Below, piece by piece: positions 8,046 through 18,886 of a DNA stretch of 64,000 nt. The stretch covers positions 106,777-170,776 of the forward strand of contig NZ_RCWC01000006.1 in NCBI RefSeq assembly GCF_018448935.1, given 5' to 3'. Each line of letters begins with the position of its first letter. The stretch's first letter is position 1. A program made the translations under genes and the position numbers. The notes under the pieces are model-generated. The model was not told the DNA's origin. It made no database searches and saw only the letters and a program-made list of their open reading frames with translations. This stretch comes from Photorhabdus noenieputensis (GTDB taxonomy: Bacteria > Pseudomonadota > Gammaproteobacteria > Enterobacterales > Enterobacteriaceae).

Positions 8046-8491
8046 ACATATGCTCCTGCATAGATATAGATACTCAAATTTGCACCAAAAGATGACATTT
8101 TAAATCTGGAATAACAAGGCATTCGATACTTTACGCACCAGTTCATTAATATCTGGCAAAGTTAAGCAACGCGATAAAAAAGTTAAGCAACGGGATAAAT
8201 AAGGCTGTATTAGTTTTTCCCTTGCTGATCGGGAAAGGCTCTCAGAGCCTTCAAATTGAATATGATGAACGGTATGACAAACAGTTATTCTTTCCATTGA
8301 TAATTTTTATTTCACCATGCGTTAATTGTTAAAATAATGAATAACGTCTTATTTTAATTAGCAATCCAGATTAAAATAAAAAACTTTCTTATTTAAGTGT
8401 GAATAAAGTCTGGTTTTTTAAATACTTAATAGAATAAATAACTTTTTATATTTAACGAAATACATAATTTACGATCATGCAAAAACACAAT
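8046..8491. other. Intergenic, no supported gene
   Basis: AT-rich. A short direct repeat GTTAAGCAACGCGATAAA / GTTAAGCAACGGGATAAA lies near 8160-8200 inside a 65-codon minus-strand frame that lacks a ribosome-binding site. I see no coding signal elsewhere. Confidence 0.5.
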
Positions 8492-8532
8492 TGTAATTAT
8501 TTATTTACACTAAGTGTAACCTTAATTTGACA
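8492..8532 (+). promoter_or_regulatory. Two TyrR-like boxes upstream of tyrP
   Basis: Box 1 (8492-8509) reads TGTAAT-N6-TTTACA and box 2 (8515-8532) reads TGTAAC-N6-TTGACA, both close to the TyrR consensus TGTAAA-N6-TTTACA. Box 2 ends in a perfect sigma-70 -35 hexamer TTGACA, with a weak -10 candidate (TAGCCT) 17 bases on. In E. coli, tyrP is controlled by a strong and a weak TyrR box next to the promoter, so the arrangement fits. Confidence 0.7.
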
Positions 8533-8600
8533 TAAATAAATTAATCCTTTAGCCTGCCTTTCCATAACGATTTCAATCAGTTCAGAAACTAGGGGAAAGC

Positions 8601-9806
8601 GTGAAGAATCGTACTCTTGGCAGTATTTTTATCGTAGCGGGCACGACAATTGGCGCAGGAATGCTGGCGATGCCGCTGGCAGCAGCCGGTGTCGGTTTTG
8701 GAACAACCTTCGTGATGTTAGTCGCTCTTTGGGTTTTGATGAGCTATACCGCTTTATTGCTGGTGGAAGTTTATCAATACAGCCCGGCCGATACGGGACT
8801 GGGAACGCTGGCAAAACGTTATCTTGGTCGAGGAGGACAATGGCTCACCGGTTTCAGTATGCTCTTCCTCATGTATGCCCTGACAACCGCTTATATCAGT
8901 GGTGCCGGTGAATTGCTGTCAGGCAGCCTCTCTTTATGGCTGGATAAACCTATTCCTGTCTCATTTGGCGTACTGATTTTCACCCTTGTCGCAGGTTGTG
9001 TTGTCACTATCGGCACTCAATCTGTCGATATGATTAATCGCCTGTTATTTACGGCAAAAATCATCTTCCTGGTTATTATGCTGACCGTCATGATGCCCCA
9101 CATCAAAAGCACTAACCTGATGTCAATGCCTTTGGAACAAGGTTTGGTATTATCCGCTATTCCCGTGGTATTCACCTCTTTTGGTTTTCACGGCAGTGTG
9201 CCAAGTATCGTGAATTATATGGGGGGCGATACCCGTAAGTTACGCAAAATATTTGTTATCGGTAGTGCTATCCCATTAACTGCCTATATCTTATGGCAAT
9301 TAGCCACACTGGGTGCCATCTCTTCTCATACTTTTGTCGGGATCTTAGCGGAACAATCAGGGCTGAATGGGCTGTTAAAAGCGGTGAGAGAGGTTGTCGC
9401 GACGCCTCGTGTAGAGCTTGCTGTCCGCCTGTTTGCCGATTTGGCGCTGGCAACCTCATTTCTTGGGGTCTCCTTAGGTTTGTTTGATTACATGGCAGAT
9501 CTGTTCAAACGCCGTAATAATGCGACAGGCCGCCTGCAAACCGGCATCATTACTTTTGTTCCCCCACTACTTTGCTCTTTGTACTATCCAAACTTTGTTA
9601 TGGCGTTAACTTTCGCCGCGGTAGCACTGTCCATTCTCGCCCTGTTACTGCCCTCCATGCTGGCATGGCGCAGCCGTCAAATTGAGCAAAGAGACTATCG
9701 GGTAAAAGGCGGAAAACCCGCTTTGATTCTGATATTTCTTTGCGGAATTACGGTAATTACTATCCAAATAGGTATTGTCAGTGGTTTACTGCCAGAAGTG
9801 GGTTAA
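8601..9806 (+). CDS. tyrP: Tyrosine-specific transport protein TyrP (HAAAP family)
   Basis: 401 residues with about 11 hydrophobic membrane segments. It opens with the family signature [21 protein letters not shown] at residues 5-25 and continues with [20 protein letters not shown] near 190. The GTG start at 8601 is preceded by AGGGGAA. It belongs to the hydroxy/aromatic amino acid permeases of the inner membrane, importing tyrosine with protons. The TyrR-like boxes upstream point to TyrP rather than Mtr or TnaB. Confidence 0.88.
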   Translation: MKNRTLGSIFIVAGTTIGAGMLAMPLAAAGVGFGTTFVMLVALWVLMSYTALLLVEVYQYSPADTGLGTLAKRYLGRGGQWLTGFSMLFLMYALTTAYISGAGELLSGSLSLWLDKPIPVSFGVLIFTLVAGCVVTIGTQSVDMINRLLFTAKIIFLVIMLTVMMPHIKSTNLMSMPLEQGLVLSAIPVVFTSFGFHGSVPSIVNYMGGDTRKLRKIFVIGSAIPLTAYILWQLATLGAISSHTFVGILAEQSGLNGLLKAVREVVATPRVELAVRLFADLALATSFLGVSLGLFDYMADLFKRRNNATGRLQTGIITFVPPLLCSLYYPNFVMALTFAAVALSILALLLPSMLAWRSRQIEQRDYRVKGGKPALILIFLCGITVITIQIGIVSGLLPEVG

Positions 9807-9820
9807 TTAGCAGTCGAAAC

Positions 9821-9846
9821 TGTCCGCATCAGAAATGGTGCGGACA
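9821..9846. terminator. Hairpin between convergent tyrP and yfaZ
   Basis: Perfect 8-bp stem TGTCCGCA / TGCGGACA with a 10-nt loop in the 55-bp gap between two stop codons. No U-run follows on either side, so termination strength is uncertain. Confidence 0.5.
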
Positions 9847-9861
9847 AAACACAAAAGTAAA

Positions 9862-10404
9862 TTAGAAATTCAAACCGGCACCGATATAAAATCCGTCAGC
9901 CAATTTGTTATCTCTATTTCCTTCTTTCCCTCTCATGTTCATAACCCGATAACCGGCATCCACCGTCAACGGTTTAAATACAGTAAAACGTAAACCACCC
10001 GCAGCCTCAGCATAAGAATTAATACCCGAAGTTAATCTGGATGGCGCACCGTAAACTTCACCGTACAGAGTTAAAGAGGGCATAACAGCCCAACTCAAAC
10101 CCACACCTGCCGCTAATGCCTCACCATTTTTCCCATCTTTAGGGGATAAATAGAGAGCCTTACCGCCAATGCTGGCCGTCAATGGACCGACAGGCAGGCT
10201 AAATGCGGTTCCCAAACTTCCTAACTGCCCGTTATGATCACTACGTGCCCAGTTACCATTGAAAGATAAGCCAGCACTGTTATCACCAATTGCCGCAGAA
10301 GTATTGGTGAAATGGCGACCAGCCTGAACATTCACGGAAATTGCATTCGCAGACTCAGCCATGAACAACAAACTGGTTGCTACCGCAGCAAGGTAAATCT
10401 TCAT
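9862..10404 (-). CDS. yfaZ: YfaZ-family outer membrane protein
   Basis: 180 residues with a clear signal peptide (MKIYLAAVATSLLFMAESANA, cleavage probably after ANA at residue 21). The mature part shows alternating-residue β-strands, many Gly and aromatic residues, and a terminal Phe (IGAGLNF) typical of outer-membrane β-barrels. YfaZ is conserved in enterobacteria without a proven function. AGAGGAAA lies before the ATG. It runs divergently from katA, with a repeat-rich spacer between. Confidence 0.82.
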   Translation of the reverse strand: MKIYLAAVATSLLFMAESANAISVNVQAGRHFTNTSAAIGDNSAGLSFNGNWARSDHNGQLGSLGTAFSLPVGPLTASIGGKALYLSPKDGKNGEALAAGVGLSWAVMPSLTLYGEVYGAPSRLTSGINSYAEAAGGLRFTVFKPLTVDAGYRVMNMRGKEGNRDNKLADGFYIGAGLNF

Positions 10405-10572
10405 TACATTTCCTCTTTATTTACTTAATGTTACACATCTTACGTAAATACAACTAAACCGATAGACAACAAAAAGAAATGAATCATCTATACTTACTAA
10501 ATATGTGTGAATTCTTCATTTCATGTATTTAATATTTAACTATGTAAATAAATTTCGCATTAAATAGTAAAT

Positions 10573-10604
10573 AATAAAATAATAAAATAATAAAATAATA
10601 AAAT
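10573..10604. repeat. 8-bp microsatellite (AATAAAAT)4 upstream of katA
   Basis: Four perfect copies of AATAAAAT, with partial copies on both sides, in the 310-bp yfaZ-katA divergent spacer. Its length could change by slippage and alter promoter spacing. The remainder of the spacer is AT-rich with no other clear signal. Confidence 0.8.
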
Positions 10605-10714
10605 AATAAATAAATTATAAAAAAACACAATATTTGCATTTCACCATTTGACCAGAATATTTTTCTTAATCAGCGATTCCGCTGTTTTTTTTCATGTAAA
10701 ACAGGAGAAGTGTG

Positions 10715-12157
10715 ATGAAAAAGAGAGGACTTACAACGAATGCTGGTGCCCCTGTCGTTGACAACAATAATGTCATGACCGCGGGTCAACGTGGTCCTAT
10801 GTTGTTACAAGATGTTTGGTTCTTAGAAAAGCTTGCCCATTTTGATCGTGAAGTGATCCCAGAACGCCGTATGCATGCCAAAGGTTCTGGAGCTCATGGA
10901 ATCTTTGTGGTTACTCACGATATTACTAAATACACCCGAGCTAAGATTTTTTCTGAAATAGGCAAAAAAACCGAGATGTTTGCCCGTTTCTCAACCGTCG
11001 CCGGTGAGCGCGGCGCAGCAGATGCTGAACGTGACATTCGTGGTTTTGCGCTTAAGTTCTATACTGAAGAGGGTAACTGGGATTTAGTCGGCAACAACAC
11101 CCCCATATTCTATCTTCGTGATCCATTGAAGTTCCCAGATCTTAACCATGTTGTTAAACGCGATCCTCACACTAATTTACGTAATCCTGCCTATAAATGG
11201 GATTTCTTCTCTCATCAACCTGAAACACTGCACCAATTAACCATTGATTTCAGTGACCGTGGCGTACCTAAATCTTTCCGTCATATGCACGGTTTTGGTA
11301 GCCATGCTTTCAGCTTTATCAACGCAGATAATGAACGTTTCTGGGTGAAGTTCCATTTCCGCTGTCAGCAAGGCATTAAAAATCTGATGGACGAAGAGGC
11401 AGAAGCGCTGGTAGGTAAAGATCGTGAAAGTTCTCAACGTGACTTGTTTGCAGCAATTGAGCAAGGAGATTATCCACGCTGGAAATTAAAAGTCCAAATC
11501 ATGCCAGAGAAAGAAGCTAATCTGTTACCGTACAACCCATTTGATTTGACCAAAGTATGGCCTCACGGCGACTACCCAATGATTGATGTCGGTTATTTCG
11601 AGCTAAACCGTAACCCTGATAACTATTTCTCAGATGTTGAACAGGCTGCTTTCAACCCCGCTAATGTCGTGCCAGGTATCAGTTTCTCCCCTGATAAGAT
11701 GTTACAAGGCCGTCTGTTCTCTTATGGTGATGCTCAACGTTATCGTCTTGGTGTTAACCACCATCAAATTCCGGTCAATACACCTCGCTGTCCGTTCCAT
11801 AATTACCACCGTGATGGGGCAATGCGTGTCGATGGCAACAGCGGAAATACAGTGACTTATGAACCAAACAATGCGGGATTGTTCCAGGAACAGCCTGAAT
11901 TCAAACATCCATCATTAGCTTTAGAAGGAGATGCCGACCACTGGAACCATCGTCAAGATGAAGATTATTTCAGCCAGCCTCGTAAATTGTTTATGTTAAT
12001 AAACAGTAAAGAGCATCAACGTATGTTTGATCGTATCGCCAGTGAGCTATCGCAAGCACATGAAGATACTCAACGCCGTCAGGTTGAGTTATTTAGAAAA
12101 GTTCACCCAGAATATGGTGCCGGTGTTGAAAACGCGCTGAAAAAAATGAAAGGATAA
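10715..12157 (+). CDS. katA: Catalase KatA, monofunctional haem catalase (small-subunit clade)
   Basis: 480 residues from the ATG at 10715, which lies 7 bases after AGGAG; a GTG three bases earlier is less well placed. It converts hydrogen peroxide to water and oxygen. Visible features are the distal His in [31 protein letters not shown], the Asn-containing [12 protein letters not shown] and the haem-ligand Tyr in [14 protein letters not shown]. Length fits the small-subunit clade that lacks the flavodoxin-like C-terminal domain. No signal peptide, so it is cytoplasmic. It probably protects against host oxidative burst. Confidence 0.95.
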   Translation: MKKRGLTTNAGAPVVDNNNVMTAGQRGPMLLQDVWFLEKLAHFDREVIPERRMHAKGSGAHGIFVVTHDITKYTRAKIFSEIGKKTEMFARFSTVAGERGAADAERDIRGFALKFYTEEGNWDLVGNNTPIFYLRDPLKFPDLNHVVKRDPHTNLRNPAYKWDFFSHQPETLHQLTIDFSDRGVPKSFRHMHGFGSHAFSFINADNERFWVKFHFRCQQGIKNLMDEEAEALVGKDRESSQRDLFAAIEQGDYPRWKLKVQIMPEKEANLLPYNPFDLTKVWPHGDYPMIDVGYFELNRNPDNYFSDVEQAAFNPANVVPGISFSPDKMLQGRLFSYGDAQRYRLGVNHHQIPVNTPRCPFHNYHRDGAMRVDGNSGNTVTYEPNNAGLFQEQPEFKHPSLALEGDADHWNHRQDEDYFSQPRKLFMLINSKEHQRMFDRIASELSQAHEDTQRRQVELFRKVHPEYGAGVENALKKMKG

Positions 12158-12186
12158 TGTCTAACAACACTGTCTTTTAACCATCT

Positions 12187-12218
12187 CTGCCCATTATTAC
12201 ACGATAAATAATGGGCAG
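12187..12218. terminator. Hairpin between convergent katA and HTH gene
   Basis: Perfect 12-bp stem CTGCCCATTATT / AATAATGGGCAG with an 8-nt loop, 30 bp past the katA stop and 25 bp before the stop of the minus-strand HTH gene. It may serve both strands, though neither side has a long U-run. Confidence 0.6.
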
Positions 12219-12242
12219 TACAAAGTGTTCAATTGAATATTT

Positions 12243-12686
12243 TCACCATGCCAGCTTTTGCCACATATTATCTTTTTCAGCAAAAACCAATTTTTCTGCT
12301 TGCTGCTGGATACTGGTTTCTGACAGCTTTCTCAGCATGTCACCAATATAACTTTGCTCATCAATTGATTCTGTGTAAAGAGAACGTAAAGCAACATCAG
12401 CAACCCTTGGAATACCCGATTGCCCCTTTTCCCAACGAGCAATTGTCTGAATATCAACGCCCAACAAGTTAGACAAGAGCTTTTGCGACATATTCATTTC
12501 AATACGTAAAAAACGAACTTCTTCTGCTGACAGTGGGCGTTTCAATGAAACTAATACCTTAGCAATTAAACGATGCAATTCATCAAGATTATCGATACTG
12601 ATATAAACTTCATCATCAGTTATTTCCTGTTGAAATCCATTCGCTAACCAAATATTTGATAATCCACTTTCAACATAACGATACAT
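12243..12686 (-). CDS. HTH antitoxin-like regulator (MqsA/NadS-type XRE)
   Basis: 147 residues. The centre holds an XRE helix-turn-helix (LSAEEVRFLRIEMNMSQKLL, NLLGVDIQTIARWEKGQ; residues about 53-95). The N-terminal third is acidic and the C-terminal helix carries MLRKLSETSIQQQ. AAGGAT precedes the ATG. It starts 10 bp after the upstream DUF4258 gene in the same operon. The toxin-first order with an XRE partner second is that of HigBA/MqsRA-type modules. Role inferred. Confidence 0.7.
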   Translation of the reverse strand: MYRYVESGLSNIWLANGFQQEITDDEVYISIDNLDELHRLIAKVLVSLKRPLSAEEVRFLRIEMNMSQKLLSNLLGVDIQTIARWEKGQSGIPRVADVALRSLYTESIDEQSYIGDMLRKLSETSIQQQAEKLVFAEKDNMWQKLAW

Positions 12687-12696
12687 AATATTATCC

Positions 12697-13038
12697 TTAT
12701 TTAACTATTACCGTAATCACAAAACAAGACGGGTCATACTCACATCTTTTTAAAACAATAACGACTTCGATCAATTCTCCCGCCGCAATGCCTTGAAGAT
12801 TGAATTTCCAATCACCACTCGCCGTTTGATGTGGTTGCTCTGTTATATGATTATGTCGGCTCTTTAATACGTTAATGATTTGCCGAGTCGTCACTCCTCG
12901 CTCAACCATTCTTTGTTTAACATGATGAGTATATTTAATACGCCCCGTGTGATTCTCAGCTAACTCACTGATAATTCTCTTTGCTGATACAGAATTCAGA
13001 GGAAATTCTCTGATTATAGGCAATCCATTTTCTTCCAT
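12697..13038 (-). CDS. DUF4258 protein, putative toxin of TA pair
   Basis: 113 residues starting at the ATG at 13038, which follows AGGAG; an ATG 30 bases earlier has no such site. The DUF4258-like core reads YTHHVKQRMVERGVTTRQI, INVLKSRHNH, GDWKFNLQG, then VVIVLKRCE and FVITVIV, similar in pattern to RelE/BrnT-like small β-sheet toxins. Paired with the HTH gene just downstream. It sits 54 bp from the end of menE, so the cassette landed at the end of the men operon. Toxicity is inferred. Confidence 0.65.
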   Translation of the reverse strand: MEENGLPIIREFPLNSVSAKRIISELAENHTGRIKYTHHVKQRMVERGVTTRQIINVLKSRHNHITEQPHQTASGDWKFNLQGIAAGELIEVVIVLKRCEYDPSCFVITVIVK

Positions 13039-13061
13039 GAAATCTCCTATCAAAAAGATAT

Positions 13062-13076
13062 CTATCATTATGATAG
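13062..13076. promoter_or_regulatory. Palindromic operator candidate of the DUF4258/HTH pair
   Basis: CTATCA-TTA-TGATAG is a perfect palindrome 24 bp before the ATG of the DUF4258 gene and within the menE-TA spacer. It is the natural place for autoregulation by the HTH protein. The further sequence ATCGATATAGAT nearby has related half-sites. Confidence 0.5.
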
Positions 13077-13091
13077 TTTAATCGATATAGA

Positions 13092-14492
13092 TCAAGAAAA
13101 ACTGGGTAAATCCATCACCCATTTTTTAATTTGCTGGCGGGAAATTTTAATGCCGCTATTTTTAAACTGCTTAGGTAGCAGATAGTAAGCGATCGGGCGC
13201 TGAAAAGAAGCCAGTTTACCCATCAACCATTCAGGTAATGTATCAATAACCTCAGATGAATTACTGTCTATCACCGCGACAGGGCGATAACCAAATTCAG
13301 GATCGGGTACGGGAACAATAAAGTTTTGTGCGACCTGCGGGTAGGTGTTAATCACCCGTTCAATATCTTCCGGCTGAATCCCTTCTCCACCGCTGAAAAA
13401 TTGATTATCCATCCGGCCAAGTATTTGTAACTCACCGTTTTGTATCACTCCTCGATCACGGGTATGAAACCAACCATCACGATCAGCTAACGGTTGTAAT
13501 TTACCATCCAACCAATATCCATTGGCAAGGCTGCCAGAACGAATCTGAATTTCCTCATTTATCAGCCGAATTTCTTTGCCCGGTAAGGGATTGCCGACAC
13601 CGGGAAGATCATTTGCCCGTTTAATGCATACTGTTGAAGCCAGTTCGGTCAAACCATAACTACACCAGCAATGAATACCTTGTTGCTCTGCCCTTTGAGT
13701 CAATTCAATGGGGATCATTGATCCACCTAACAGCACTTGTTTCAAATTCAATGACTGATTTTGTGACTGCTCCAGTAATCGCCAAAGCTGAGTCGGAACC
13801 AATGACGCGTGAGTACAATCAGCTAGAGCGTGATCCAACAGATTGCTATTTCCTAGCACCAAAGAGGCCCCTTTCATTAACCAGCGCCAAGTAATCCCCT
13901 GGCCCGATACATGAAACAACGGCAATGAGAGCAGCCAGCTATCTTGCTGCTGAAAATTGATTGCTGAAAGTACATCTTGCGCACTGGCAAGATGAGCATA
14001 AATCGAGTGAACAGCCGCTTTAGGCAATCCAGAAGAGCCAGAGGTCAGTATCATACTGGCCGGACGCATAGCATCCCATGCCACTGAATTATCATCAGAA
14101 TTTAGTGGTTCACTTTGCCAATCGAGGGATCTGGCATCCATCACAGGCAAGTTGTCACCACAAAAATCAGCCACAAAATCGATATTCAAATGTGGCAGTA
14201 ATTCAGCCAAGAGCATTTCAGGCAATTGAGGATTTAGTGGCAATACCCGCGCACCGCACTGTAAAGCCGCAAGATAACAAAACAACATCTCTTCGCTGTT
14301 CTTTCCTCGCAGCATTACGCCACTTCCTTCAACTACCCCCTGTTGGCGAAAATTGGCCGCTATGGTATCCAAAGAGATAGCTAATTGATGCCAGGTTAGG
14401 GAACGATCACACAACTTAACAGCAATATTTTCAGGGCTAAACGACGCCCAGTAGCGCCACGGCCACTGGGAAAATGGATTTAACTGCGCCAT
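13092..14492 (-). CDS. menE: o-Succinylbenzoate--CoA ligase MenE
   Basis: 466 residues of the ANL adenylating superfamily. It activates o-succinylbenzoate with ATP and CoA in menaquinone synthesis. The P-loop-like A3 motif [18 protein letters not shown] sits near 150, then [10 protein letters not shown] near 280, WFHTRDRG near 340 and the C-terminal catalytic Lys in [13 protein letters not shown]. The start overlaps the end of menC by 13 bp. Last gene of the men operon. Confidence 0.95.
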   Translation of the reverse strand: MAQLNPFSQWPWRYWASFSPENIAVKLCDRSLTWHQLAISLDTIAANFRQQGVVEGSGVMLRGKNSEEMLFCYLAALQCGARVLPLNPQLPEMLLAELLPHLNIDFVADFCGDNLPVMDARSLDWQSEPLNSDDNSVAWDAMRPASMILTSGSSGLPKAAVHSIYAHLASAQDVLSAINFQQQDSWLLSLPLFHVSGQGITWRWLMKGASLVLGNSNLLDHALADCTHASLVPTQLWRLLEQSQNQSLNLKQVLLGGSMIPIELTQRAEQQGIHCWCSYGLTELASTVCIKRANDLPGVGNPLPGKEIRLINEEIQIRSGSLANGYWLDGKLQPLADRDGWFHTRDRGVIQNGELQILGRMDNQFFSGGEGIQPEDIERVINTYPQVAQNFIVPVPDPEFGYRPVAVIDSNSSEVIDTLPEWLMGKLASFQRPIAYYLLPKQFKNSGIKISRQQIKKWVMDLPSFS

Positions 14493-15451
14493 GCGATTTC
14501 TAACTCGTCCAATCTTGTTACTGGCATCGTGCTACCCGGCCAACGGCGCACCAACTGAGACTGAATCAATTCCAGCGTATCCAGTCCAGGAATAGTCGCT
14601 GGCGTCAGCCAATGAGCAATACGGGCAAGCTGAGTCAAACCGAAGCTGGTTTCAATACTGGAGCTGATCACTGCCTCTAATCCAGCATTGTGCGCGACTG
14701 AAATCAACTGACAGCAACGGGAAAGGCTTCCTATCAAAGTGGGTTTAATCACAATAGCCGTCACCCCTGCTTGCGCCTCTACGTTAAAACCTTCATCACG
14801 AACGCTTTCATCCCATGCAATGGCGATCCCTGTATCACGGGCAAAAGAGAGCGATTGTTCCGGGGTTTGACATGGTTCTTCCAAAAAGGCAATTCGGTTG
14901 CGGTAATCAGGATTGACATACTTAGCGAAATTGTCCGCTTTAGCACGGCTCCAACTGCGGTTAGCATCCAGCCGCAAAGACAAATCCGGCACCGCTTCCA
15001 GCAAAACGTTAACGACCATGCCATCACGTACAGCTTCATACAGCCCGATTTTCACTTTGGCAACTTTTTGCCCACTCATGTTACTGAGACGAACAATCAA
15101 TTCATCAGGATCGCCATTACACAGTGGCGCTTTCCGGTAGTCAGCCTCTTCCGGTAATTTACCCTGCAATTCAGCTAATGCGCAGCTAATCCCAAATGCG
15201 ACAGAAGGTAATTTACTTTCATCAGGTTCAGCGCCAAGGCACCTCTGTTTAAGCCATGCCACCGCTGCTTCACCGGCCTGTTCAACGGTTTCTTTGCTGA
15301 ATTCCGGTAGTGGTGCAATTTCACCCCATCCCTGTTGACCATGTTCCTGTAAGTGAACCAAAAAACCATCACGGGTTTTAAGCCGCTGATATCGCAGGAT
15401 AACACCGGCCTCCATTGGCAATCTGAACCGGTATAAAGTTGCAGTACGCAT
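14480..15451 (-). CDS. menC: o-Succinylbenzoate synthase MenC
   Basis: 323 residues of the enolase superfamily. It dehydrates SHCHC to o-succinylbenzoate. The KxK motif is seen in AKVKIG, metal ligands in [15 protein letters not shown] and AWDES, and the second-face Lys in IVIKPTL. Length equals the usual 320. Shares one base with menB upstream and overlaps menE downstream, so it is translationally coupled. Confidence 0.95.
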   Translation of the reverse strand: MRTATLYRFRLPMEAGVILRYQRLKTRDGFLVHLQEHGQQGWGEIAPLPEFSKETVEQAGEAAVAWLKQRCLGAEPDESKLPSVAFGISCALAELQGKLPEEADYRKAPLCNGDPDELIVRLSNMSGQKVAKVKIGLYEAVRDGMVVNVLLEAVPDLSLRLDANRSWSRAKADNFAKYVNPDYRNRIAFLEEPCQTPEQSLSFARDTGIAIAWDESVRDEGFNVEAQAGVTAIVIKPTLIGSLSRCCQLISVAHNAGLEAVISSSIETSFGLTQLARIAHWLTPATIPGLDTLELIQSQLVRRWPGSTMPVTRLDELEIAWRS

Positions 15452-16308
15452 TATGGGTTACGTTTAAATTTACTGAAATCAGGATGGCGTTTCTCAACAA
15501 ATGCATTACGTCCCTCCTGACCTTCTTCTGTCATATAGAAAAGCATGGTGGCGTTACCTGCCAGTTCCTGCAAGCCAGACTGACCATCACAATCCGCATT
15601 TAGAGCCGCTTTTAAGCAACGCAAGGCCATTGGGCTATTTTTCAGCATCTCACGACACCAGCGAACGGTCTCTTTTTCCAGATCCGCATAAGGCACAACT
15701 GTATTAACCAGCCCCATTTCCAACGCTTGTTTAGCGTCATATTGACGACACAAAAACCAGATTTCACGGGCCTTTTTCTGACCAACAATCCGCGCCATGT
15801 AAGATGCCCCCCAGCCACCGTCAAAAGAGCCCACTTTAGGCCCAGTCTGACCGAAAATAGCATTATCAGCCGCAATGGTCAGATCACATACCAAATGCAA
15901 TACATGACCACCACCAATCGCATATCCAGCAACCATAGCAACAACGGGTTTTGGACAAGTGCGAATTTGGCGCTGGAAATCCAAGACATTCAGATGATGC
16001 ATGCCGTTGTCATCCTTATAACCACCATGATCACCACGGACTTTTTGATCACCACCAGCACAAAAAGCTTTTTCACCCATCCCCGTCAGGATAATCACAC
16101 CGATATTGTCATCATAACGGGCATCATCCAACGCCTGCATCATCTCTTTAACCGTCAATGGCCGGAATGCGTTACGTACTTGCGGGCGATTAATAGTGAT
16201 TTTAGCCATACCATCGGTGGATTTGTGATAAAAAATATCTTCAAACCCTTCGGAGCAGTCCTGCCATGTAATTGGGGCATAAAGTTCTTCTTCGCTCGGG
16301 TAAATCAT
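15451..16308 (-). CDS. menB: 1,4-Dihydroxy-2-naphthoyl-CoA synthase MenB
   Basis: 285 residues of the crotonase fold. It closes the naphthoate ring from o-succinylbenzoyl-CoA. Visible are [16 protein letters not shown], the oxyanion-hole segment [15 protein letters not shown] and the catalytic Asp in [11 protein letters not shown], ending KFKRNP as in enteric MenB. It lies 18 bp after menH and abuts menC. Confidence 0.97.
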   Translation of the reverse strand: MIYPSEEELYAPITWQDCSEGFEDIFYHKSTDGMAKITINRPQVRNAFRPLTVKEMMQALDDARYDDNIGVIILTGMGEKAFCAGGDQKVRGDHGGYKDDNGMHHLNVLDFQRQIRTCPKPVVAMVAGYAIGGGHVLHLVCDLTIAADNAIFGQTGPKVGSFDGGWGASYMARIVGQKKAREIWFLCRQYDAKQALEMGLVNTVVPYADLEKETVRWCREMLKNSPMALRCLKAALNADCDGQSGLQELAGNATMLFYMTEEGQEGRNAFVEKRHPDFSKFKRNP

Positions 16309-16326
16309 ATTCGTATTCCTTATATA

Positions 16327-17127
16327 TTAAAGAGTGATAAAAAAATGGTTTACTGCCGCAGCAAACGCTACTGCGTTCGCTCGGTGAGCATTATGCCCAA
16401 CACGTGGAATGATTTGCAGCGGCAAAGTGCAACGTTTTGCCAATTGCTGAAATTTCTTATCATTCTCGCCACACAGATAAACAAAAGGTAACTTCAATTG
16501 TTGCAGTAAAGGGACCAACCAGGGTTGATATCCAAGTGACGTATTTTCCAGCATATTTGCCACACCATCGCCATTATTATGACGGCGTACTTTGATCAGT
16601 TGCTGACGCTGTTCAGGTAATAGATCAGAAAAAACCGGCTGTTGATACCAATCAGATAAAACCTGTTCAATCGGCTGAGAACGAAAACGTCGGGCCCAAT
16701 TTCTATCGTGTTCGAGACGATTATTCCGCTCCTGTTGGGAAAATAACCCAGGATTTCCTCCTTCAATCAGTAACCCGCATAATCCCCGAATATCACCATA
16801 ACAAGCATGATACATAGCAATACGGCCCCCTAAAGAGTAACCAATCAGCCAGTATTGACTAATTTGCTGCTCTGCTAGCGTTTCAGATAACAGACAACTC
16901 ATCTCCATAAGATCTTTTACCCGCACGTCAGTGGAATCACCGTGACCGGGCAGATCGATGACCAATGAGGGATGTTGAGCACACAGATTCACTAACGGCA
17001 ACCATTCATCACCACAGCCCACTAATCCATGCAACCACACCAGCCAAGGCCGGTCGTTGTGACCGTTGAACTTACGACAAGCCAGACTCACAACATTGCC
17101 ACCTGTTTTAACAGTTGTTGCAAACAT
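16327..17127 (-). CDS. menH: SHCHC synthase MenH (α/β-hydrolase)
   Basis: 266 residues. It eliminates pyruvate from SEPHCHC to give SHCHC. The α/β-hydrolase landmarks are [21 protein letters not shown], the nucleophile Ser in GYSLGGR and the C-terminal His in [10 protein letters not shown]. It overlaps the end of menD by 40 bp, the same coupling seen in other enterics. Confidence 0.93.
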   Translation of the reverse strand: MFATTVKTGGNVVSLACRKFNGHNDRPWLVWLHGLVGCGDEWLPLVNLCAQHPSLVIDLPGHGDSTDVRVKDLMEMSCLLSETLAEQQISQYWLIGYSLGGRIAMYHACYGDIRGLCGLLIEGGNPGLFSQQERNNRLEHDRNWARRFRSQPIEQVLSDWYQQPVFSDLLPEQRQQLIKVRRHNNGDGVANMLENTSLGYQPWLVPLLQQLKLPFVYLCGENDKKFQQLAKRCTLPLQIIPRVGHNAHRANAVAFAAAVNHFFITL

Positions 17128-18782
17128 TCAGCACCTTCTCTCTCCGGCACTTTTAGCTCAATCAACGTGGTTTCATTTTGTTGCCATGCCTGTTCAATAC
17201 CTTGTTGTAACTCCAGCCAACTTTGTGGGCCGACATATTTCAAGCCGAACATCGCCGCAGCATGCTCAAAATTAACCTGCTGAGGCATACAGTAAAAACG
17301 TTGCCTTGCTTCTTCCGGGGTTGGTAGTAAAGAGAAAATTTGCCCGCCGTTATTATTTACCACTATTAACACGATTGGTGAGGAAGGATGACGCAACAGA
17401 GCCAAACTATTGAGATCATAAAGTGCCGATAAATCACCGATGACAACTAAAGTAGGTTTTGCTGTTGCCCGTTGCACCCCCGCCGCAGTGGAGATTAATC
17501 CATCAATGCCGCTAGCGCCGCGGTTACTGTAAACCGGATACCCTGCTGGTAATTGCCCCAGTGCATCTATCAAACGAATAATCAAGCTGTTACCGACAAA
17601 CAACTGCCCCCGTTCAGGCAGTAATTCACGCAATCGATAGGCCACCGTTGCTTCACCGAATTTCCCTGCCAATTCTGTTCTGACGCAACTAACGGCTTTT
17701 TCTGACCAGACAATGAGCTCTTCTGCCCACGGTGTATGCGATTGTGCCCACGGTACACGCGGCTGTGCAGGATGAGCCAGTAACCAGTCAGCAATATGAC
17801 AGGTCAATTTTTTGCCACGATGATTGGCAGGATCAAGCCGACCAGGTATCGGATCAATAATCCAAAACTCCTGCGGCTGGCATTTCGCCTGCCACTGTAA
17901 CAAGCGTTTCCCTATCAGGCTAGAACCAAACTGCACTACCAGTTGCGCTGGCGCTAAGATTTCCTGCACATGAGGATTATCCAGCCATAAATCGGCACAA
18001 GGCAGTGGCTGCCCAGTTTGTGAAAGCGCATTGCCAATCAGCGGCCAGCCCAATGCTTTTGCCCATTTAGCAACATTAACTCCCTCTTCGGCACTCATTC
18101 GACCAGCCAATACAACGCCTTTTTTCTGTTGCCAACAGTGCCAATCCGGTACTTCCGCCACAACATTAGCGACTGGCTGGCTTAACCAAGGTTCGTTACT
18201 CCTCCACCAATCGCCCAACTGCTGCTGCCACTCTTCATAAGCAGGCTCTTCATTACCATATAATGGTTCAGCAAATGGGCAATTAATATGCAAGGCCCCA
18301 TGCCGCAAATTCGCCATGCTATGATCTATAACAGAAACCAGCCAACTTGCCGGAATATCTACGGTCGGTCTTGGTAAAGAGATTGTTTGGCATGGATGAG
18401 AAGCAAAAATATCATTCTGACGGATAGCCTGATTTGCACCACAATCCATCAATTCTGGTGGCCGATCAGCCGTAAGGAAAACCACCCGTTCACCGGTTAA
18501 ACTGGCTTCAATTAATGAAGGATAGAGATTTGCTACTGCGGTTCCAGAAGTCACGATGACGGCAACCGGCTCTCTGCTTGCCTTGGATAATCCCAGAGCC
18601 AGATACCCTAATCCACGTTCGTCAAAATGAGTATGACAAATCAGTTTGTTATTTGCCGCGGCAGCAAGTGTCAAAGGCGTGGAACGTGAACCGGGGGCAA
18701 TGCAAACATGACGTAATCCATGACGAGTAAGTGCTTCCAATAAAAGCTCCGCCCAGCGGCGGTTAAATGCGCTGTTTGACAT
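17088..18782 (-). CDS. menD: SEPHCHC synthase MenD (ThDP enzyme)
   Basis: 564 residues. It adds the succinic semialdehyde unit from 2-oxoglutarate to isochorismate. The N-terminal pyrimidine-binding domain has [15 protein letters not shown] and the catalytic Glu in [10 protein letters not shown]. The C-terminal pyrophosphate-binding domain has [12 protein letters not shown] with [10 protein letters not shown] as the Mg/ThDP motif. Length matches MenD. 104 bp lie between it and menF. Confidence 0.96.
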   Translation of the reverse strand: MSNSAFNRRWAELLLEALTRHGLRHVCIAPGSRSTPLTLAAAANNKLICHTHFDERGLGYLALGLSKASREPVAVIVTSGTAVANLYPSLIEASLTGERVVFLTADRPPELMDCGANQAIRQNDIFASHPCQTISLPRPTVDIPASWLVSVIDHSMANLRHGALHINCPFAEPLYGNEEPAYEEWQQQLGDWWRSNEPWLSQPVANVVAEVPDWHCWQQKKGVVLAGRMSAEEGVNVAKWAKALGWPLIGNALSQTGQPLPCADLWLDNPHVQEILAPAQLVVQFGSSLIGKRLLQWQAKCQPQEFWIIDPIPGRLDPANHRGKKLTCHIADWLLAHPAQPRVPWAQSHTPWAEELIVWSEKAVSCVRTELAGKFGEATVAYRLRELLPERGQLFVGNSLIIRLIDALGQLPAGYPVYSNRGASGIDGLISTAAGVQRATAKPTLVVIGDLSALYDLNSLALLRHPSSPIVLIVVNNNGGQIFSLLPTPEEARQRFYCMPQQVNFEHAAAMFGLKYVGPQSWLELQQGIEQAWQQNETTLIELKVPEREGAECLQQLLKQVAML

Positions 18783-18886
18783 AGTTTACTCAAAGAATTT
18801 CTATAAAAGCTGACTATTAGCCTAACGGCACAAATAATTATTTCTTTATCCTAGTTCAATGAATTGCCATTTAATCGGAGATTTAA

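Noticed and set aside
8100..8297. 65-codon minus-strand ORF with a repeated LSRCLT motif
   Set aside because: No ribosome-binding site, no recognisable family, and the repeat reflects a short DNA duplication; more likely non-coding.
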